A model generated the notes under the pieces. It was given only the letters and a program-made list of their open reading frames with translations, made no database searches and was not told the DNA's origin. Below are positions 48,428 to 57,179 of a DNA stretch of 64,000 nucleotides, one piece after another. A program made the position numbers and the translations under genes. The stretch covers positions 2,377,501 to 2,441,500 of the forward strand of contig NZ_JALJWR010000001.1 of NCBI RefSeq assembly GCF_024169315.1. The letters run 5' to 3'. Origin of the DNA: Pseudomonas migulae. Its GTDB lineage: Bacteria; Pseudomonadota; Gammaproteobacteria; Pseudomonadales; Pseudomonadaceae. Numbering within the stretch: position 1 is the stretch's first letter; each line of letters begins with the position of its first letter.

Positions 48428-48486
48428 TAGGGGTGTCTCCTGGTTGTTGTTGTTATTAAAGCGGGTAATTCGAAAGCCATAAGGAC

Positions 48487-48499
48487 AGCGCTATCTCTT
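48487..48499 (-). promoter_or_regulatory. Partial GnuR/GntR operator before gntP
   Basis: TAGCGCT core preceded by AAGAGA (minus strand), a weaker copy of the two stronger sites. It suggests an internal operator between gntK and gntP. Confidence 0.45.
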
Positions 48500-48507
48500 C
48501 GAGCAAA

Positions 48508-49041
48508 TTAACCGGCGCGTTTCAAGCCGTGTGTCAGCCACCAGGCATGCGCCTGTTTCGCCAACTGGTCGACGCTGTGGTTCGACGCATCGAGAGCCAG
48601 GGTCAGCGGTTCGCCAACGGGGGATTCAAGGGTTGCGAACTGGCTGTCGATCAAGGTCGACGGCATGAAATGGCCCGGCCGATGGGAGACACGATCGGCC
48701 GCCACTTCAGGCGTGAGTTCAAGGAACACGAAGCCCAGGCCCGGCAAGGCGCTGCGCAGGCGTTCGCGGTAAATGTGTTTGAGGGCCGAGCAGGTCAGCA
48801 CCGGGCGCTGGCCCGTGGCGTCGACGCGGCGCAGTTCGTCGCACAGGCTGTCGAGCCAGCCGGCACGGTCGTCGTCGTCCAGGGGAATGCCTGCGCTCAT
48901 CTTTTCGATATTGGCGGCAGGGTGAAAAGTGTCGCCTTCAATGGCAGTGGCGCCGCTGAGCTCGCACAGGGCTTCGCTGACGCACGTCTTGCCGCAACCG
49001 GCAACGCCCATGATGACCAGGGCGGTGATGGGATGATTCAT
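48508..49041 (-). CDS. gntK: Gluconokinase
   Basis: 177 residues. Walker A MGVAGCGKTCVSE (11-23), EGDTFHPAANIEKMSAGIPLDDDDRAGWL substrate region, and RVSHRPGHFMPSTLIDSQFATLE-type lid, all typical of GntK. Phosphorylates gluconate to 6-phosphogluconate for the Entner-Doudoroff route. A GnuR-type site lies 22 bases before its ATG. Confidence 0.95.
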   Translation of the reverse strand: MNHPITALVIMGVAGCGKTCVSEALCELSGATAIEGDTFHPAANIEKMSAGIPLDDDDRAGWLDSLCDELRRVDATGQRPVLTCSALKHIYRERLRSALPGLGFVFLELTPEVAADRVSHRPGHFMPSTLIDSQFATLESPVGEPLTLALDASNHSVDQLAKQAHAWWLTHGLKRAG

Positions 49042-49062
49042 GTAACACCTCAGCGCGCAGAC

Positions 49063-49076
49063 AGCGCTACCTTTGA
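49063..49076 (-). promoter_or_regulatory. GnuR/GntR operator before gntK
   Basis: TC-A-AAG-G-TAGCGCT on the minus strand against the published Pseudomonas GntR consensus AC-N-AAG-N-TAGCGCT; one mismatch. Confidence 0.7.
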
Positions 49077-49213
49077 AAGCTGTGACACTCGTTCAAAAGC
49101 AGAAGTTGCCGACGCCTTCTTGTCATTTTTGTGGGTTGCAGCGTGTTCGTTCCCGACGCCGAAAAGCGAGGTTCAGGCAAAACTCGCTTACGCATTTGCA
49201 GCTGCTTCGGGAC

Positions 49214-49227
49214 AGCGCTACCTTAGT
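49214..49227 (-). promoter_or_regulatory. GnuR/GntR operator before its own gene
   Basis: AC-T-AAG-G-TAGCGCT on the minus strand, a full match to AC-N-AAG-N-TAGCGCT, 30 bases before the gnuR ATG, consistent with autorepression. Confidence 0.75.
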
Positions 49228-49256
49228 GCCTTGAATTTTGTTTGGCAAGCCGCCCG

Positions 49257-50288
49257 ATGACCTCCCCTAAAAACGATAAAAATACGCGAACCACTGGCCG
49301 TCCTACTCTCAATGAAGTCGCCCGACTGGCCGGCGTCAGCCCGATTACCGCGTCCCGCGCCTTGCGTGGCGTGAGCACGGTGGCCACCGAACTGGTGGAA
49401 AAAGTCCAGAAAGCGGCGCTTGAACTCAACTACGTGGTCAACCCCGCCGCCCGTGCGTTAGCCTCGGCCCAGAGCCATTCCGTCGTGGTTTTGGTGCCGT
49501 CGCTGTCCAACTTGCTGTTCATCGACACGCTGGAAGCCATTCATCAGGTTTTGCGTCCCAAGGGCTTCGAAGTGCTGATCGGCAACTTCCATTACTCGCG
49601 TGATGAAGAAGAGAACCTGCTGCGCAATTACATGGCGTATCAGCCGCGCGGCTTGCTGTTGACCGGGTTTGATCGCACCGAAAGTTCACGACGGATGATC
49701 GAGGCGAGCAACATTCCGTGCGTGTACATGATGGAACTGGACACTGCTGCCGGGCTCAATTGTGTCGGCTTCTCGCAACTCGCCGCCGGCGAAACGGCGG
49801 CTGAGCATTTGCTGTCACGCGGTCGCAAACGCCTGGCCTACATCGGCGCACAACTGGATCAGCGCACATTGCTGCGCGGCGAAGGGTTCCGCAAAGCCCT
49901 GCAGAAGGCCGGTCGGTATGACCCTGACCTGGAAGTGCTGACCCCGCGCGCCTCCTCCGTCGGTCTGGGTGGCGAGCTGTTCCTGCAACTGATCGCCAGT
50001 CATCCTGATGTCGACGCCATCTTCTTCGGCAACGACGACCTAGCGCAGGGCGCTTTGTTGGAGGCGATGCGCTGCGGGATCAAAATCCCCGAACAAGTGG
50101 CGATCCTCGGTTTCAACGACCTCCCCGCCTCCGCCCATATGGTCCCGCGCCTGAGCAGCATCAGCACCCCGCGAGAAGCCATCGGCCGACGTGCCGCGGA
50201 GCAGATGCTGACCTTGATGGCCGGCAATACGGTAGCGAAACCGGTGCAGGACATGGGGTTTGAGTTGAAGGTGCGCGAGAGTACGTAA
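49257..50288 (+). CDS. gnuR: LacI-family gluconate regulator GnuR/GntR
   Basis: 343 residues. LacI helix-turn-helix at about 17-40 (LNEVARLAGVSPITASRALRG), hinge, then periplasmic-binding-like ligand domain. Divergent from gntK-gntP, with its two operators in the shared 215-base region. The ATG at 49257 is preferred to an upstream alternative at 49242. Represses until gluconate or 6-phosphogluconate is present (known for the family). Confidence 0.92.
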   Translation: MTSPKNDKNTRTTGRPTLNEVARLAGVSPITASRALRGVSTVATELVEKVQKAALELNYVVNPAARALASAQSHSVVVLVPSLSNLLFIDTLEAIHQVLRPKGFEVLIGNFHYSRDEEENLLRNYMAYQPRGLLLTGFDRTESSRRMIEASNIPCVYMMELDTAAGLNCVGFSQLAAGETAAEHLLSRGRKRLAYIGAQLDQRTLLRGEGFRKALQKAGRYDPDLEVLTPRASSVGLGGELFLQLIASHPDVDAIFFGNDDLAQGALLEAMRCGIKIPEQVAILGFNDLPASAHMVPRLSSISTPREAIGRRAAEQMLTLMAGNTVAKPVQDMGFELKVREST

Positions 50289-50293
50289 CGAAA

Positions 50294-50314
50294 GATCGTT
50301 CCGTGGGAACGATC
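50294..50314. terminator. Hairpin after gnuR
   Basis: GATCGTTCC-gtg-GGAACGATC perfect stem 6 bases after the stop, but no T run follows; may be a terminator or the core of the GATCGTTCCCACG repeat family seen at 59118. Confidence 0.45.
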
Positions 50315-50347
50315 AGGGACTAACCTTGTTATGTAAGGAGTGATTCC

Positions 50348-50980
50348 ATGGAACATACACTGAAGATTCTCGGTAAAGCCTCGTCCATCAACGTCAGAAA
50401 AGTCCTGTGGACCTGCGACGAGCTGAACATTTCCTACGAGCGTGAGGACTGGGGCAGCGGATTCGCATCGACCCACAGCCCGGAATTTACCCGGCTCAAC
50501 CCCAACGCGCAGGTGCCGGTGATCATCGATGAGGCCGGCGTACTGTGGGAATCCAACACCATCTGCCGCTATCTGGCCGGCAAACACCCGCATAACGATC
50601 TGCTGCCACACGAACCCGCAGCGCGTGCCCGGGTTGAGCAATGGATGGATTGGCAAGCCACCGATCTCAACACCTCCTGGAGCTACGCGTTTACGGCGCT
50701 GGTGCGCAAGGATCCAGAGTTCCAGGACGCGCATCGCATTGCCAACGGCCTGCGCGACTGGAATCAGAAGATGAGCATTCTCGAGCATCAACTCGCGACC
50801 ACCAAAGCCTATGTCGCCGGACCCCGGTTCACGCTGGCCGACATTGTCATCGGCTTGTCCATCAACCGGTGGCTGATGACTCCGATGGACCGTCCCGATT
50901 TCCCTGCCATCGATGAGTACTTCCAAAGGTTGGCGCAACGCCCGGGATTCATGAAGCATGGCTGCAACGGCCTGCCTTGA
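50348..50980 (+). CDS. Glutathione S-transferase family protein
   Basis: 210 residues. Thioredoxin-fold N-terminal domain (LKILGKASSINVRKVLWTCDEL; NAQVPVIIDEAGVLWESNTICRYLA, the glutathione-binding ESxTI) and all-helical C-terminal domain (GPRFTLADIVIG). A serine (SSIN) is in the active-site position. Substrate unknown. TAAGGAG lies 8 bases before the ATG. Confidence 0.92.
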   Translation: MEHTLKILGKASSINVRKVLWTCDELNISYEREDWGSGFASTHSPEFTRLNPNAQVPVIIDEAGVLWESNTICRYLAGKHPHNDLLPHEPAARARVEQWMDWQATDLNTSWSYAFTALVRKDPEFQDAHRIANGLRDWNQKMSILEHQLATTKAYVAGPRFTLADIVIGLSINRWLMTPMDRPDFPAIDEYFQRLAQRPGFMKHGCNGLP

Positions 50981-51158
50981 AGCCACGCCTGCCTGGCGGC
51001 GGTCGACGGCTGCCGTCCGGCGGCAAAGGTTGACCGCAAAACCGGCGACACCTGCCTGCCAAACAAAACCTAACTAATTGATATATTTGGTATTTTTAAT
51101 ACGGGCATAGTATTTGCTGAAGGCACTGCACCACAAACACCTACAAGGTCTACTCATC

Positions 51159-51710
51159 ATGTTGGTCAGTGCTAACAAACAGTCGGTAATGACTCCAATA
51201 CTCAAGAAGCCTGGCGAAGATCCAACCGCCGAAGCCGCTGCCGGACTTCAGGGCGCGATGCTGCAAACTTTGCAAAACAACGTTCAGGCGCAAACCGCGC
51301 AGGTGCAAAAATCCGCCACCCAAAACGCCACGCAGCAAGTCGCTGAAGCGACCAAAATCAGCGACAACGTTGATGAATCGTTCGCGAAAACACGCGTGGG
51401 ACTGCAATTGACTTACGCTCCGCTTCCGACCGATGCGCAAGGCAAGCTCAGTGGCGGAACGGCCACAGACGCCTTCAAGGAATACATGAGCAAAACCCCG
51501 GAAGAGCGCATGCAAGATGCCATTCTGGAGGAGATGGGCCTGACGAAAGAAGAAGTAGCGGAAATGCCGCCGGAACAACAACAGGCGGTCGCTAAAGAAA
51601 TGGCCGAACGCATGCAGGACAAGATAAAACTGGCGCAGGCCGAGAAAGAAAACGGTGGTAGCGAGAAAGGCAGCCCTCAAGTGGTCGACAAGTTCCTCGC
51701 CTCGCTTTAA
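51159..51710 (+). CDS. Alanine/glutamine-rich hypothetical protein
   Basis: 183 residues, no signal peptide or membrane segment. The N-terminal third is Gln/Ala/Thr-rich and helical; residues 110-160 (EYMSKTPEERMQDAILEEMGLTKEEVAEMPPEQQQAVAKEMAERMQDKI) form charged helices. Composition recalls secretion-linked or effector-like proteins but no domain is recognised. The ATG at 51159 is chosen over 51114. Confidence 0.7.
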   Translation: MLVSANKQSVMTPILKKPGEDPTAEAAAGLQGAMLQTLQNNVQAQTAQVQKSATQNATQQVAEATKISDNVDESFAKTRVGLQLTYAPLPTDAQGKLSGGTATDAFKEYMSKTPEERMQDAILEEMGLTKEEVAEMPPEQQQAVAKEMAERMQDKIKLAQAEKENGGSEKGSPQVVDKFLASL

Positions 51711-51754
51711 CACCGCAGGTAATGCTGTTCACTTGAGCGCAGGCACGCATATTT

Positions 51755-51904
51755 GTGGTGAGGGGGATTTAGCGAAACGTCGCACCGCCCCGATCGGCTG
51801 CGAAGCAGTCGTAAATCCGGACAACTACGTTTATTTGAACGGACGCTGGGGCCGCTTCGCGGCCCAACGGGGCGGTGCGACGTCTCACTAAATCCCCTCG
51901 CCAC
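51755..51904. repeat. Large inverted repeat, GAGGGGATTTAG family
   Basis: Arms 51755-51791 and 51869-51904 (ending in gtgg(t/c)gag and cgccac) pair imperfectly over about 35 bases; an inner gggccgcttcgcggcc hairpin is included. A related element is at 62463-62598. Confidence 0.8.
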
Positions 51905-51982
51905 AGGTTTCTTGCTCGCCTGAAGATTTTCTTAAGTGAACAGCATTACCCTCTACCGGGCCCCCTTGTCAGTTTGCCGCCA

Positions 51983-53302
51983 TCAACTTATCTGCAAGGT
52001 CGAGTTGAACTGGCTGATCGCATCCACGACATGCCGCGACCCTTGCTGAATCTCCAGAATCACCTCCCCCGCCTCGTTCGCCAATTCCACGCCAAGACCG
52101 GTCCGGCTGAGACTCGACTGCATGCTCGATACCGCGCTCAATGACAAATCATGGTTCTTGCGCACCACCTCGACGATCTCCAGCGTCGCCTGACTGGTTC
52201 GTGCGGCGAGGCTGCGAACTTCATCGGCGACGACTGCGAACCCACGTCCGTGCTCCCCGGCCCGGGCCGCTTCAATCGCCGCGTTAAGTGCCAGCAGGTT
52301 GGTCTGGTCGGCAATGCCGCGAATGGTCTGGACGATGGTGCCGATGATGTCGGACTGCTTGCTGACCGCGTCGATGCTCAACGCTGCCTCGTTCAGGTCT
52401 TTGGAAATGTCCTGGATGATCTGCACCGTTTGCTGCACCACCTGGGACCCCTTCTGCGCGCAGGCATCGTTCTGGACCGAGGTGCTGTGGGCCGATTCGG
52501 CAGCGGTTTGCAAGGTGGTCACTTGATGGGTGATATCGCTGGCGAACTTGACCACTTTGTACAACCGGCCCTTGGTGTCGAACAACGGGTTGTAGGATGC
52601 CTCAAGGAAAATGGTATGACCGTGTTTATCTTTGCGCTCGAAACGGTGCGAGTGATATTCGCCGCGGTTCAGTGACGCCCAGAACGCTCTATAGGCCTGG
52701 GACTCGGCCTCCGCGCGGTGGCAAAACAGACTGTGGTGCTGACCGACAATTTCGTTGAGCGAGTAATGGGTAGTCTTCAGAAAGTTGTCATTGGCGGTGA
52801 TCACATGGCCTTCGGGGGTAAATTCGATCACTGCCATGGAACGACCGATTGCCGCGAGCATGCTTTCGTTTTCGTGTTCCTTGTTAATCCTGGCAGAGAT
52901 GTCCGTGGCCACTTTGATCACGCTTTTTACCAAGCGGTCGGGGCCAAAAACCGGCATGTAACTGGCTTCGAGCCAGATCTCTTTGCCCTGTTTGTTCAAG
53001 CGCAGGAAAGTGCCGCTGACCGGCTCGCCACGGGCCAGGTCTCGCCACAATCTGGCGTAGTCTTCGCTGCGATAAAACGCTTCTTCACAAAAGATCCGGT
53101 GATGTTTACCACGCACTTCCTCGACGCTGTAACCCATGGCGGCGCAAAAGTTTTCGTTGGCATCGAGGACGATGCCTCCAGGGGTGAACTCAATCATCGC
53201 CATCGAACGGCTGACAGCGGCCAACTTGGCATTGGCCTCGGTCAGCGCACAGCTGTAGCGTTCGATTTCCAGCAAGTCAGCCTTGTGATGTAGGTTAAAC
53301 AT
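51983..53302 (-). CDS. PAS-PAS chemoreceptor (soluble MCP, BdlA-like)
   Basis: 439 residues, no transmembrane segment. PAS 1 (about 30-140, [23 protein letters not shown]) and PAS 2 (150-260, [23 protein letters not shown]) repeat the same sequence plan. A methyl-accepting signalling domain follows, with the hairpin [34 protein letters not shown]. The plan matches BdlA/Aer2-type cytoplasmic receptors that respond to oxygen, redox or c-di-GMP state. Confidence 0.92.
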   Translation of the reverse strand: MFNLHHKADLLEIERYSCALTEANAKLAAVSRSMAMIEFTPGGIVLDANENFCAAMGYSVEEVRGKHHRIFCEEAFYRSEDYARLWRDLARGEPVSGTFLRLNKQGKEIWLEASYMPVFGPDRLVKSVIKVATDISARINKEHENESMLAAIGRSMAVIEFTPEGHVITANDNFLKTTHYSLNEIVGQHHSLFCHRAEAESQAYRAFWASLNRGEYHSHRFERKDKHGHTIFLEASYNPLFDTKGRLYKVVKFASDITHQVTTLQTAAESAHSTSVQNDACAQKGSQVVQQTVQIIQDISKDLNEAALSIDAVSKQSDIIGTIVQTIRGIADQTNLLALNAAIEAARAGEHGRGFAVVADEVRSLAARTSQATLEIVEVVRKNHDLSLSAVSSMQSSLSRTGLGVELANEAGEVILEIQQGSRHVVDAISQFNSTLQIS

Positions 53303-53715
53303 GGTCGTATCACCCTAAGCGCGGTCGTTTGATTGATGAAAGTTCTTTGGTCTTTCAACGTATCCACCACAACGTTCCATGGAACAGGCACACGCATTCC
53401 TCCAAGGGAGGAATGGTCAGGTGATCAATGATGTTGAATCGGAGAGTCCGTGTGGCAACGCTCTTATCAAGACATCCGTCTCTTGATAGCCCGGGACCGG
53501 GCCAACCCTGATGTTTTCATAAGTAATTCCCTTTACCGAAAATCTCCCTGCTGCTCGCGTCGGTGCCTTGGATTGCGCACTCTTGAACCCTGCCTCAGCC
53601 CTTCATATTGCGACTGACATGGTTAGTTACGAGTCAGCATAGACAGGCCCAATGGCCTTGCAAGGCCACTAGTCGGCCAGTATTGAGGACAAAATCGGTT
53701 CAGCTCAGGCTCGAT
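53303..53715. other. Gap upstream of the chemoreceptor
   Basis: 413 bases with no credible gene. Should contain the leftward chemoreceptor promoter. A perfect 12-base palindrome GTTCCATGGAAC is at about 53374-53385; its role is unknown. Confidence 0.4.
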
Positions 53716-54588
53716 TCACTGTTGCGCGAGCATGCCCAACAACGCCTGCACCGCCGCCGAGGGTGGCTTGTTCGCCGCAACCACCAGGGCGAACTCGCGA
53801 TCGATTCGCGGTTTCAGCGGCACCACACGCAGGCCCTGAAGCTGGCTCGGCAGGGTCATTTCCGGCACCAGGGTCACTCCGATGTTTTCCCGCACCAGGG
53901 TGAACGCACTGCTCCACTCGCGAACCTCGACGCGCACGTCATGCAACTGCAAACCGGCATCGATGGCCAGGCTGCGGGCATTGGTCGAACAGCCGCCCGT
54001 GGCCAGCACAAAGGGTTGCTGCGCCAATTCGGCGAGGGTGACGCCCTCTTCAACCGAGCGTCGCGCCAAAGGATGGCCGCCCGGTACAACCGCCACCCAG
54101 GCATCGCGCCCCAAACGGCCGGCATTGCGCTCCGGTGCCGGGTTCAACACCACACCCACGTCCACCAGGCCGGCGCCGAGCAGCGTTTCCACTTCATCGT
54201 CGCTGACTTCCAGGGCGACCACCTGAATGCCCGGATACAGCCGATTGAACTGGCGCAGCAGCGGCGGCAGGAACGTCGCCAGCACCATGGGGAAACTCGC
54301 CAGGCGAATCGTCCCGCGCTCGATGCCTTTCGCGGCATCGACGGTACTGCGGATGGTTTCCAGGGCGCCGAGCATGGTGCGCGCCTGCTCGATGACCGGC
54401 AGACCAATGGCGGTCGGCAGAGTCTGGCGGTTTTCCCGGCTGAACAGTTGAACGCCGAGGGTTTGTTCGATCAGCGCCAACGCCTGGCTCGCGCCTGACT
54501 GGGTCATGCCGACCCGCTCGGCGGCGCGGGTGATGTTGCCTGTGTCCGCCACGGCCACCACCATTCGCCAGTGCATCAGATTCATCAT
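53716..54588 (-). CDS. LysR-family regulator
   Basis: 290 residues. Helix-turn-helix at 16-45 (GNITRAAERVGMTQSGASQALALIEQTLG), effector domain beyond 90. Divergent from gstA with 99 bases between the starts, so a probable controller of the transferase. Confidence 0.93.
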   Translation of the reverse strand: MMNLMHWRMVVAVADTGNITRAAERVGMTQSGASQALALIEQTLGVQLFSRENRQTLPTAIGLPVIEQARTMLGALETIRSTVDAAKGIERGTIRLASFPMVLATFLPPLLRQFNRLYPGIQVVALEVSDDEVETLLGAGLVDVGVVLNPAPERNAGRLGRDAWVAVVPGGHPLARRSVEEGVTLAELAQQPFVLATGGCSTNARSLAIDAGLQLHDVRVEVREWSSAFTLVRENIGVTLVPEMTLPSQLQGLRVVPLKPRIDREFALVVAANKPPSAAVQALLGMLAQQ

Positions 54589-54687
54589 GGCAGTAGCTTT
54601 CCTTATGGCAGTTTTCTGAATGATTAATTTTACCGAGGGCGCCGCGCACTATGACACTGGCGAAAACCCCGAACCAGAGGCCTGCCG

Positions 54688-55290
54688 ATGAAGTTGTATT
54701 ACGCACCCGACGCTTGCTCGCTCGCACCGCACATTGTGCTGCACGAGCTGGACCTGCCCTTCGCGTTGATCCGCGTCGATAACCGCACCAAACAGGCCGC
54801 GAGCGGTGCCGATTTCCTCGCCATCAACCCCAAGGGTTACGTCGCGGCGCTGCAACTGGATAACGGTGAAGTGCTGACCGAAGGCCCGGCAATCCTGCAG
54901 TACCTGGCGGACCTGCGCCCCGAGGCGAGCCTGGCGCCAGCCCATGGGACGTTCGAGCGCGTGCGGTTGCAGGAGTGGCTGAATTTTGTTTCGACGGAGG
55001 TTCATGGCGGGCTGGGTTGGTTGTTCAACGCGCAGTTCCCGGAGGAGGTAAAGGCGCTCATCAAGGAGAAGTTGTACAAGCGGTTTGCGGTGTTGTGCCA
55101 GACGCTGGAGCGGCGGGAGTATCTGATGGCGGGTGGGTTCAGCATTGCCGATGCGTATTTGTTTACGGTGTTGCGGTGGACGCCGCTGTTTGCGATTGAT
55201 TTGAATCAGTGGCCGGCGTTGGTGCGGTTTCAAGCCGGAATTGATCAGCGGCCGGCGGTGAAAGCGGCGTTGGCTGCGGAGACGGTGTAG
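54688..55290 (+). CDS. gstA: Beta-class glutathione transferase GstA
   Basis: 200 residues. MKLYYAPDACSLAPHIVLHE has the beta-class Cys10; LTEGPAILQYLADL binds glutathione; the helical domain ends FSIADAYLFTVLRWT. Conjugates or reduces electrophiles. Codon usage shifts from C-ending to G/T-ending about halfway, near 54960. Confidence 0.94.
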   Translation: MKLYYAPDACSLAPHIVLHELDLPFALIRVDNRTKQAASGADFLAINPKGYVAALQLDNGEVLTEGPAILQYLADLRPEASLAPAHGTFERVRLQEWLNFVSTEVHGGLGWLFNAQFPEEVKALIKEKLYKRFAVLCQTLERREYLMAGGFSIADAYLFTVLRWTPLFAIDLNQWPALVRFQAGIDQRPAVKAALAAETV

Positions 55291-55297
55291 TGCGTTA

Positions 55298-55376
55298 GAT
55301 CGCTTCGCGGGCAAGCCTCGCTCCTACAGGTTTAGCGGCGTACCTGTAGGAGCGAGACTTGCCCGCGATGGCGATC
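55298..55376. repeat. REP inverted pair (CTGTAGGAGCGAG variant)
   Basis: Opposed arms with outer gatcgc/gcgatc pairing, one mismatch in the right arm (gcgagactt). Confidence 0.88.
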
Positions 55377-55393
55377 TTCCAATCACAGCAGAA

Positions 55394-56407
55394 CTACAAA
55401 CTGGCACTCACTTTTGTAGCCACCTCCCCCGGCACCCATCCCTTCCAGATCTGCGGCTGATCGCGCAAAAACGCTTCCGCGACCTGACGCGGTTGCTGGC
55501 GTTTTTCGCTCATCTGCGCCAGCGTCTGGTTCAGCAGATCGATCGGGAAATCGACTTTCTCGAAGAACGCCACCAATTCCGGATACTGCGTCTTGAACGG
55601 CGCGGACACGCCAATGGCCAGGCTCGCCGGCATTGAGCGCGTGCCTTTTGGATTCGGGTTGTTGGCATCGGCCAGGGTCTTCCAGGCTTCGGCGTCGAAC
55701 GGCGGTTCTTCGAGCTTCACCAGTTTGAAGCGGCCCAACAGCGGCGTTGGTGACCAGTAGTAGAACAACACCGGTTTGCCACGGCGGATCGACGATGCGA
55801 CCTCGGCATCCAGTGCCGCGCCGGAGCCAGTGCGGAAGTTGACGAAGCTGGTGGTCAGGTCGTAGGCCTTGAGTTTCTGGCTGTTGACGATCTCCGAGGT
55901 CCAGCCGGTCGGGCTGTTGAGGAAGCGCCCGCGGCTCGGGTCTTCGGGGTCGCGGAACACGTCCTTGTAGCGCGCCAGGTCGGCGACGGATTTCAGCTCC
56001 GGCGCCAGCGGCTTGATGCCGCGCTCCGGGTCACCCTTGATCACGTACTCCGGCACCCACCAGCCTTCGGTGGCGCCTTTGACGGTGTCGCCCAGACCAA
56101 ACACTTTGCCTTCCGCTGCAGCCTTGACCCACGCCGGACTGCGCCCAGCCCATTCTTCGCCGATGACTTGAATGTCGTTCTTGGCCAACGCCGCTTCGAG
56201 GCTGACGGTGCTGCCCGGTAACGTGTCGGTCGGGTAGCCGTAACCTTTTTCGACGATCAACCGCAGGATCTCGGTGATCAGGCTGCCGCTTTCCCAAGTG
56301 ATGTCACCGAAGTGGATCGGCAAGGTTTTTTCTGCGGCGGGAACGTGGCCGGCCACAAGGCTCAGGGCCAGCAGCGAGCTGCCGAGCAGGGTTTTGATCG
56401 ATTTCAT
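55394..56407 (-). CDS. Glycine-betaine-type ABC substrate-binding protein
   Basis: 337 residues, signal peptide to about residue 25. OpuAC-like fold (PIHFGDITWESGSLITEILRLIVEKGYGYPTDTLPGSTVSLEAALAKNDIQVIGEEW). Ligand probably a quaternary amine; no permease or ATPase genes lie beside it. Its ATG overlaps the stop of the ECF sigma gene by 4 bases. Confidence 0.88.
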   Translation of the reverse strand: MKSIKTLLGSSLLALSLVAGHVPAAEKTLPIHFGDITWESGSLITEILRLIVEKGYGYPTDTLPGSTVSLEAALAKNDIQVIGEEWAGRSPAWVKAAAEGKVFGLGDTVKGATEGWWVPEYVIKGDPERGIKPLAPELKSVADLARYKDVFRDPEDPSRGRFLNSPTGWTSEIVNSQKLKAYDLTTSFVNFRTGSGAALDAEVASSIRRGKPVLFYYWSPTPLLGRFKLVKLEEPPFDAEAWKTLADANNPNPKGTRSMPASLAIGVSAPFKTQYPELVAFFEKVDFPIDLLNQTLAQMSEKRQQPRQVAEAFLRDQPQIWKGWVPGEVATKVSASL

Positions 56408-56937
56408 GCGGACCTCTGGTGCAAGGGTTCATTGGCGCTGTGCTGGGCGCACAACGCTTGGGAGCGGGTCATGTAGACGCTGACCGAGCGCTGGGAAATG
56501 CCCAGCTCGGCGGCAATTTGCGGGTAGGTCAGGCCATCGATTCGCGACAACAGGAACGTCGCCCGGACCTTGCCCGGCAAGCGCTGAAGCGTTCGATCGA
56601 GGCCGTGCAGCGCCTGGGTCAGTTGCAGTAATTCCTCGGGCGAATTCGCTGGCGACCGATCGAGGTGTTGCAGTTGATCGAGGTGTTGACGTTCCAGATC
56701 ACGACGCCGCCAGAGCTGGTAAATCAGCCGCTGGGCGATGGTGGTGAGCAAGGCGCGAGGTTCGCGAATCGGGGTCAGCCCCGGCGATTCGAGCAGTTGC
56801 GCAAAGGTTTCGGCGGCGATGTCTTCGACGCTGGAACTGGCCCCCAGATGCCGTCGCAACCGAGTGCACAACCAGGGGTAATGGGCGCGGAACAATCCGC
56901 CCACGTCGTTGCGATGGGAAAAGTCGGTGCCGGACAT
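56404..56937 (-). CDS. FecI-like ECF sigma factor
   Basis: 177 residues. Region 2 (DVGGLFRAHYPWLCTRLRRHLGASSSVEDIAAETFAQLL) and region 4 (LPGKVRATFLLSRIDGLTYPQIAAELGISQRSVSVYM) of the iron-starvation type. FecI-type sigmas usually stand beside an anti-sigma FecR and a TonB receptor. Here neither is present and the next gene, overlapping by ATGA, encodes a betaine-type binding protein. Confidence 0.92.
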   Translation of the reverse strand: MSGTDFSHRNDVGGLFRAHYPWLCTRLRRHLGASSSVEDIAAETFAQLLESPGLTPIREPRALLTTIAQRLIYQLWRRRDLERQHLDQLQHLDRSPANSPEELLQLTQALHGLDRTLQRLPGKVRATFLLSRIDGLTYPQIAAELGISQRSVSVYMTRSQALCAQHSANEPLHQRSA

Positions 56938-57078
56938 AGAGGCTCCAAAGGTTAGGGTCGCTGAATGTCCGGTGGTCCGGTGACGCGAATCCTAGCAAGG
57001 AGCCTTATTCATTAATAATATTTAAAAAGCATTTTTATATGCATTTTTGGAATTAATGTAATGTCTGATGAATCGCCA

Positions 57079-57167
57079 TCGCGGGCAAGCCACGCTCCCA
57101 CAGGTTCTGTGTCGATCACTAAATTGATGATCGACACAGAACCTGTGGGAGCGTGGCTTGCCCGCGA
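57079..57167. repeat. Perfect 40-base REP palindrome
   Basis: Arms 57079-57118 and 57128-57167 are exact reverse complements, with a 9-base spacer. Unlike the other REP pairs, the spacer-side DNA (ggttctgtgtcgatca) is also duplicated. Confidence 0.95.
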
Positions 57168-57179
57168 AAAAATCTTAAG

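Noticed and set aside
53374..53385. GTTCCATGGAAC palindrome as a specific operator
   Set aside because: Perfect but short and isolated, with no known family match; mentioned only in the gap entry.
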